From: Comamonadaceae bacterium | GTDB lineage: Bacteria; Pseudomonadota; Gammaproteobacteria; Burkholderiales; Burkholderiaceae_C | Length of the DNA: 64,000 nt | Assembly: GCA_027484105.1 (NCBI GenBank) | Contig: JAIXUG010000021.1 | Coordinates: forward strand, 1-64,000 | Reading direction: 5' to 3' | Shown here: in pieces, positions 59,591-64,000 of the stretch | Layout: the number at the start of each line of letters is the position of its first letter | Position numbering within the stretch: position 1 is the first letter of the stretch | Position numbers and translations under genes: made by a program | Notes under the pieces: model-generated | Told to the model about the DNA's origin: nothing | Databases searched by the model: none | The model's input: only the letters and a program-made list of their open reading frames with translations

Positions 59591-60337
59591 TTACAGCCGG
59601 CTGTTTGGCGTTACTTGCGCGCTTTTGGGCAACTGGGTCATGGTTTCCAGTTGTTTTTGTTCGGCCAGCACACGATGGACGTAATCCAGGCCGTTGCTTT
59701 GTCCGGTGGCCAAAGCGTAAAGCTGCAGGGCTGCCTCGACCGAGGCGCTTTGTTCGATCAGGGCTTGTAAATGCCGGGCTCCCACACGCAGATTGGTCAG
59801 CGGGTCAAACGCCGCCAAAGGGCCGCCGTAGGGCAGCAGGGCACGGTGTTGGGCTTCAGGCTCGATTTGCATCAGGCCCATGCCGCCTTGGGGGCTTGAG
59901 GCGAAGGGGTTGAACCGGGATTCGATGGCAATCACGGCCAAAAGCAAAGTGGGTGAGACCTGAATCCGGTCACCCACTGTCCAGGCTTCGTGGACCAAAG
60001 CCCCCAGGGGTTCGGGCGACACCTTGTACCTTCGGCTCAGCCAGCGGGTCACAGCCGCCTGTTCTTCGCTGAGTGTTCCCGCAGGCATGATGGGCAAAGC
60101 CGAGACCACGGGGTCATCGGCGGTTGGTGTTTCAGTGTTTGCCACGGCGTCGTGCCGAGACTCCAGCCAGCCCAGCAAACGTTCACTGGCGCTGAGCCGC
60201 CAATCGGGTTGGCTGGCAAACACCAGCAGCAGAGCCAAACACACCGTGCCAAACAAGGCCAGGCTGTGTCGGGTGATGTTGAGCAGGCCCCAATTCAAGC
60301 GCGTCTGAAGAGACCGGATTTTCAATTGGACAGTCAC
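59591..60337 (-). CDS. Membrane-anchored lytic transglycosylase (SLT domain)
   Basis: This 248-aa protein has an N-terminal membrane helix (SLALFGTVCLALLLVFASQP, residues about 25-44), an Ala/Thr/Pro linker and a C-terminal lysozyme-like SLT domain. The catalytic Glu is in LLLAVIAIESRFNPFASSPQ, followed by GGMGLMQIEP and NLRVGARHLQALIE. It cleaves peptidoglycan glycan strands to anhydromuropeptides. The start is GTG at 60337, with AGAGGA 7 bp upstream. It diverges from the DUF349 gene. Confidence 0.9.
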   Translation of the reverse strand: MTVQLKIRSLQTRLNWGLLNITRHSLALFGTVCLALLLVFASQPDWRLSASERLLGWLESRHDAVANTETPTADDPVVSALPIMPAGTLSEEQAAVTRWLSRRYKVSPEPLGALVHEAWTVGDRIQVSPTLLLAVIAIESRFNPFASSPQGGMGLMQIEPEAQHRALLPYGGPLAAFDPLTNLRVGARHLQALIEQSASVEAALQLYALATGQSNGLDYVHRVLAEQKQLETMTQLPKSAQVTPNSRL

Positions 60338-60734
60338 AGATTTCCTCTCATGCAGAGCGATGGCAACGCTTGTGGCGAAGCCAGCTCATAGGGTTGGATG
60401 GTTCGATGGTCTCAAGTGCGCTGGACTTGGACCCATGGCGCCTGATGGGCGACACTATCGGGTTATCCCTAGTTTTTGGAATGCCGCGATTCTAGGGGGA
60501 ATGAACTACTCAATCAATCATATTAAAAAGAATTTTTATTCAAATTTAAATATATAAATGGCTTCATTGAGTGTTAAATGGCAGAGATTGCAAGCGATTG
60601 AGCGGCCGTGTTCAGCTTGCACCAAATAACAGCGAAAATACACACCCAGTGCCCGGCTGCATCCCCAAGGTTCGATCCTTGCGCAGACCGAACTTGATGC
60701 CACGCCAGCATGCCTGTGTTCTAAAGTTTTTACC
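60338..60734. promoter_or_regulatory. 397-bp divergent intergenic region with an AT-rich island and CCCTAG dyad
   Basis: No convincing gene is present; the 65-aa ORF at 60360-60557 has no ribosome site. A block at about 60510-60560 is almost pure A/T (for example TTCAAATTTAAATATATAAA), very unlike the surrounding GC-rich sequence. It could be an UP element, a promoter melting region or a target of an H-NS-like protein. Upstream of it, CCCTAG (60467-60472) and CTAGGG (60492-60497) form an inverted pair 25 bp apart centre to centre, a possible regulator site. The region must hold promoters for the transglycosylase and the DUF349 gene. Confidence 0.55.
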
Positions 60735-63485
60735 GTGATTACATCATCCAAACCCTTCGATCTTGCCAACCTGGACCCTTTGACCGCCGGGATTTTTCAT
60801 GCAGCCACCTCAGGGGAGCGCAGCACCCGCTTGCGTGAATGGCTCCAGACTGAACCCAGCGAGGCACAGTTGAATGCGGTTTACCGTGAGTTGTCATCGA
60901 AGGACAAAGGGGTGGCCAAACTGCTCAAGGAAAGAATCGACGAAATCAAACGCAGCCAGGGGCAGGAAGCATTGGCCAGTGATTGGGCCCAAAAGGCCGA
61001 GTTGATTTTGTCTGCCCCGCGTCTGAACATGGCCGACGCACTGGCCTGGCAGCGGGATGCCGCCAAAGCCGGTGCACCCCTGTCGCGCGACCCATTGGCC
61101 ACACTCAAAGTCCGCTTGCTTGAAAGGGTCAAAGGGGTGGAAGATTTGCAGCACCAGGTCATGGTGCAGCGCGAGTCTGCTGTTTTGCTTGCCCAGCGCA
61201 TTGAAGTCTTGTCGACCAAACCCATGGCCGAGGCACAACATGGCCAAGGGGGTCTGCAAAACGATGTCAGCCAGTGGCAAAACCAGGCGCAAGCCCTCAC
61301 GAGCAACGGGTCCTGGGCCAGCATCGACCTCAAGTACCCCGGTCAGCTCGAAGTGGCGGGCCAACAATTGCAAGCTGTTTGGGATGCCTTTTCTGCAGCA
61401 CTGGTCTCGGCCAATGCGGCATGGTCCGATGCACAAGCCGCACTGCCACCTGTGCCGGTGTGGGCAGATGAGATCCGCCGCCAGCGTGGCGAAAACGTGC
61501 AGGCGCCTGCTCCTGCTGCAAGCCCTGTGGCCAGTGCGGCGACCGAAAAAGCCGAGAAACCGGCCAAACCCAAAGTTGACCCGGCCCAAAGACAAGCCTT
61601 GCGCGAGCAGGCTTTGCTGACCGTTCAACCCGCTCTCGATGCCCTCGAAAAGTTGATCTCCGAGTCCCCGGGCGCCAAGCTCACGGAAGCTTGCGCCGCC
61701 TTGCAAGCCATCCTCAAGACCCATGGCAAACAGCTCGACACCAGCCTAGATGAGCGCCTGCACAAAGCCCTCCTGGCCGCTGGTGACCCCCAGGGTTGGC
61801 CACGTTGGGTGACCGACCAAGTGCGGCTGGATTTGGTGACCCAAGCTGAAGCCTTGCTGGACGCCAACAAGACCCCCACCTTGGGCGGGCGCAAGATGCA
61901 AGACAAGTTGCGCCAACTGCGCGACAGCTGGAAACAGATGGACCAGGGCGGCATGCCCAACCACGGTCTTTGGAAGCGCTTTGATGCAGCCTGCAACGAG
62001 GCCTACAAAACCGTTTTGGCCTGGCTGGAGCAGATGAAAAAAGACTCGGCTGACCAGCGTGCCCAGCGCCTTGCACTCGTGGAAGAGGTCAAGGCCTGGA
62101 CAGCAGAACAAGCCAACAACCAGGACTGGCGCGCCCAGTTGCGGGCTTTGCATCAGTTCGCCGACCGCTGGCGAAATGCGGGGCATCTGAGTGAAAAAGC
62201 CTTCAGTGAAATGCAAACGCAGTGGAAGGGCGTTTTCAAAGCTGCAGCGGCTCGCCTTGAAGCGGCTCAAAAAGCCAGCATTGAGCGACGTCAAGCCCTG
62301 ATTGAAGAAGCCAAAGCCTTGGCCGCTGCGCCTTTGCGTGTGGACGCGGTCAAAGCCCTGCAGCAACGCTGGCAAGTCGAAGCCCAGTCGGTTCCCCTGG
62401 ACCGCAAGACCGAACAAAAACTGTGGGAAGTTTTCCGTGCCCCATTGGACGAAGCTTTCCAGCGCAAAGGCAACGACCGTCTGAGCACAGCGGCCCCCTT
62501 GACCGCGCACGACCGCGCCGTGATCGACGCTTCGAAAGCGCTGGACGAAGCCAATGCGGGAGGCGATGCCGCCCAGATCCGTGCGGCCATGGCGGCACTC
62601 GATGCCGCTTTGCGTGGCCAGGCGCAACAAGCGCGTCAAGCGGCCCAAGCCCCGACGGTTGCGTCTGCAAACGTCTCAGATGCCAGCGCAAGCCCCGTAC
62701 CGGCCACCGAAGCCACGGCACACGCCGAAGCCTCCGCCGATGCGAACGCAGAACAGAGCTCGGTGGATGCCACCGCGCAAGAAGCCGAGCCCGCAGCCCC
62801 GTTGGTGGCAGCCAAACCCGCCAAGCCGGTGATTGCTGTGCGTGGCGATGACCGCCCTGGCCAAAAGAAAACAGAGCCTGCCGCCGGACGCGATGGTGGT
62901 CGCCGAGACGGCCGTCCTGGCGAGCGCGGCGCGCGAGCAGCGGGTGAGCGCGGTGGTGACCGTTTCGCCGACCGGGGTGCCCGAGGCAACGCACGTGAAG
63001 GCCGCGATTTCCGCGAAGAACGCGGACCACGTTTGGGCGATGCGGCTTTCCGCGCCCAGCGCGAGGCCATGGAGCGTGCAGAAATGTCGTTGCGGAAATT
63101 GGCCGCGCAAGCCCATGGCGAAACCCTCACACGCCTGATGAGCGCTTGGCAAGACCGTCAGGCCGATGCCCTGCCCAGTGCGCAAGAGCTGGGCCGTGCC
63201 ATCAATGCCGCCACTCGCCAGGCCTGGGCCCAAGCCATCAGCCAAGCGGCCAAAGCGCCGGCGTCTACCGCTTTGTTGCGTCTGGAGATGGCGGCTGAAG
63301 TGCCGACACCTGCCGACAAGCTCAGCGAGCGCCGCATGTTGCAATTGCAACTGCTGACCCAGCGCAACCAACCCGGCCCGAGCGAAACCTGGGGGCAGGA
63401 TGTGGCACAGGTGTTGTCGGGCCCGCACGAAGAAGCCACGGCACGCCGCCTGCAAAATGTCTTGAAGAGTCTGCTGCGCGGCTGA
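60735..63485 (+). CDS. Large DUF349 repeat protein with Arg/Gly-rich disordered stretch
   Basis: This 916-aa protein has a GTG start (VITSSKPFDLANLDPLTAGI). Several helical repeats with W-x-A-A/G patterns, as in DUF349 (DSWKQMDQGGMPNHGLWKRF, DRWRNAGHLSEKAFSEMQTQ, WKGVFKAAAARLEAAQKASI, QRWQVEAQSVPLDRKTEQKL), span about residues 370-600. An Ala/Pro/Lys linker lies near 255-285. An Ala-rich then Arg/Gly/Asp-rich low-complexity stretch spans about 630-765 (GRDGGRRDGRPGERGARAAG). A helical C-terminal domain ends the protein. The function is unknown; nucleic-acid interaction of the RGG-like stretch is an inference. A terminator follows. Confidence 0.85.
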   Translation: MITSSKPFDLANLDPLTAGIFHAATSGERSTRLREWLQTEPSEAQLNAVYRELSSKDKGVAKLLKERIDEIKRSQGQEALASDWAQKAELILSAPRLNMADALAWQRDAAKAGAPLSRDPLATLKVRLLERVKGVEDLQHQVMVQRESAVLLAQRIEVLSTKPMAEAQHGQGGLQNDVSQWQNQAQALTSNGSWASIDLKYPGQLEVAGQQLQAVWDAFSAALVSANAAWSDAQAALPPVPVWADEIRRQRGENVQAPAPAASPVASAATEKAEKPAKPKVDPAQRQALREQALLTVQPALDALEKLISESPGAKLTEACAALQAILKTHGKQLDTSLDERLHKALLAAGDPQGWPRWVTDQVRLDLVTQAEALLDANKTPTLGGRKMQDKLRQLRDSWKQMDQGGMPNHGLWKRFDAACNEAYKTVLAWLEQMKKDSADQRAQRLALVEEVKAWTAEQANNQDWRAQLRALHQFADRWRNAGHLSEKAFSEMQTQWKGVFKAAAARLEAAQKASIERRQALIEEAKALAAAPLRVDAVKALQQRWQVEAQSVPLDRKTEQKLWEVFRAPLDEAFQRKGNDRLSTAAPLTAHDRAVIDASKALDEANAGGDAAQIRAAMAALDAALRGQAQQARQAAQAPTVASANVSDASASPVPATEATAHAEASADANAEQSSVDATAQEAEPAAPLVAAKPAKPVIAVRGDDRPGQKKTEPAAGRDGGRRDGRPGERGARAAGERGGDRFADRGARGNAREGRDFREERGPRLGDAAFRAQREAMERAEMSLRKLAAQAHGETLTRLMSAWQDRQADALPSAQELGRAINAATRQAWAQAISQAAKAPASTALLRLEMAAEVPTPADKLSERRMLQLQLLTQRNQPGPSETWGQDVAQVLSGPHEEATARRLQNVLKSLLRG

Positions 63486-63505
63486 GGGCTTCTTGAACCC
63501 AGAGC

Positions 63506-63533
63506 AAAATGGTCGCTTTCAAGCGGCCATTTT
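63506..63533. terminator. Bidirectional terminator between the DUF349 gene and lpxH
   Basis: AAAATGGTCGCTT-TC-AAGCGGCCATTTT is a 13-bp stem with one G-U wobble and a 2-nt loop. It is A/T-flanked on both sides and sits between convergent genes. Confidence 0.8.
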
Positions 63534-63544
63534 CTGGGCTGGGG

Positions 63545-64000
63545 TCAAGCTGGGACGGTCAGATCCAAGCGCTGCGCGCTGCCATCGCGCCCCAGGCGAA
63601 GCGCCTGCGCCCGTGTTGGTGCGTGGTCAAGCGACCAGTCGCTGAGCACCTGGCGCAAAGACAAGCCATCCCGTCCTGCCGGGTGGTTGGCGGGTCGGTG
63701 GGTGTGGCCGTGCACCAAACGCGTGGCTTGTGCGCCCTCCAGCCAATCTGCGCACAGCGAGGGATCCGCGTCGGCATAGACCGTGTGGGTCTGTTTTTGG
63801 TTTTCGCTTTGCTGTCGCATCGCGCGGGCCAGGGCCAGGCGTTCGTTCAGGGGTTTGGCCAAAAACCCGCGTTGCCAGGCAGCGCTGCGCACTTGCTGGC
63901 GAAAGGTCTGGTAGTCCCTGTCGTCCAGACACAGCGCATCGCCATGGCTGAGCACAATGCGTTGGTCACCCAGTTGCAGCACCGTGGGGTCGGCCAGGGC
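63545..64000 (-). CDS. lpxH: UDP-2,3-diacylglucosamine hydrolase LpxH (partial, N-terminus outside window)
   Basis: About 151 C-terminal residues are present, and the frame stays open to the window edge. The sequence has VLSHGDALCLDDRDYQTFRQ (with the SHGD metal-binding motif), RGFLAKPLNERLALARAMRQ, then VYADADPSLCADWL and ATRLVHGHTHRPANH (HGHTHRP metal ligands). These are the hallmarks of LpxH, the calcineurin-like phosphoesterase of lipid A synthesis (it gives lipid X). The ORF-track start at 63982 is an internal GTG; the true start lies beyond 64000. Confidence 0.92.
   Translation of the reverse strand, partial: ALADPTVLQLGDQRIVLSHGDALCLDDRDYQTFRQQVRSAAWQRGFLAKPLNERLALARAMRQQSENQKQTHTVYADADPSLCADWLEGAQATRLVHGHTHRPANHPAGRDGLSLRQVLSDWSLDHAPTRAQALRLGRDGSAQRLDLTVPA

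Noticed and set aside
60360-60557. 65-aa ORF in the long intergenic region
   Set aside because: No ribosome site, starts beside the divergent transglycosylase start and runs into the AT-rich island; no protein-like pattern.
1-64000. CRISPR arrays, prophage, insertion sequences or secretion/defence islands
   Set aside because: No regularly spaced direct repeats, transposases, integrases or phage structural genes were seen on reading both strands.

Overview
The window is a gene-dense, GC-rich chromosomal segment. The protein repertoire suggests a betaproteobacterium of the order Burkholderiales, most likely a Comamonadaceae member of the Limnohabitans/Rhodoferax type. The clues are an orphan Bug-type (TctC) binding protein, a PhaP-like phasin, an NhaD-like antiporter, a parE-parC pair, a UMF1-type MFS protein and many 4-bp ATGA gene overlaps. 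This placement is inferred from gene content, not from a database search. I see no phage genes, no insertion sequence, no transposase and no CRISPR array. The DNA reads as core and soft-core chromosome with one small toxin-antitoxin module.

Layout. 0-2.1 kb: a TRAP transporter operon (dctP-dctQ-dctM, minus strand, dctM cut by the window edge). 2.1-7 kb: lipid and acyl-CoA genes (ETF-ubiquinone oxidoreductase, an SDR, a hotdog thioesterase, a ferritin-like Metal_hydrol protein) and a TetR regulator. 7-12.2 kb: a VapBC module, then small oxidative-stress and detoxification enzymes (AhpD-like protein, carboxymuconolactone decarboxylase-like protein, cupin, FKBP isomerase, nitronate monooxygenase, GST, MAPEG protein) and a 56-aa basic orphan. 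12.2-17.3 kb: tRNA-Leu(UAA), an acidic orphan, a UMF1 transporter, murI, class I fumarase and a UPF0114 protein. 17.5-24.2 kb: acetyl-CoA synthetase, an orphan Bug protein, a lipoprotein gamma-glutamyltransferase, a patatin lipoprotein and a TetR gene. 24.2-27.7 kb: a membrane protein divergent from that TetR gene across two palindromic operators, an SDR behind a large dyad, cyclopropane fatty acid synthase and a DUF423 protein.

27.7-33.2 kb: ahpC and ahpF behind a strong OxyR-type site, an iron-type ABC binding protein and a patatin lipoprotein diverging from a Fur-like box, and a phasin with a PhaR-like dyad. 33.2-38.7 kb: a tightly packed run of HDAC-like protein, thioesterase, nitroreductase and a branched-chain ABC transporter in which LivH and LivM are fused. 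38.7-45 kb: pncB, an NhaD-like antiporter, a 2-hydroxyacid dehydrogenase, rmuC and an MFS transporter. 45-54.1 kb: parE, parC, pyrD, rpiA, an acyl-CoA synthetase and ribD. 54.1-57.6 kb: a minor-pilin cluster (pilE-, pilW-, pilX- and pilV-like, with fimT divergent). 57.6-64 kb: nrdR, glyA, a membrane-anchored lytic transglycosylase, a 916-aa DUF349 protein with an Arg/Gly-rich disordered stretch, and the end of lpxH.

The least ordinary parts are four. (1) Three minor pilins each carry a calcium-type DxNxNG loop, the PilX-like protein is about twice the usual size, and no PilY1 lies nearby. (2) A TetR/membrane-protein pair is controlled by two near-identical 17-bp palindromes. (3) The DUF349 protein carries an RGG-like tail and sits downstream of an AT-rich island. 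(4) Two hairpin repeats resembling REP elements lie 42 kb apart. Nothing here clearly qualifies as a new multi-gene system. The pilin cluster and the TetR/membrane-protein unit are the best candidates for follow-up.
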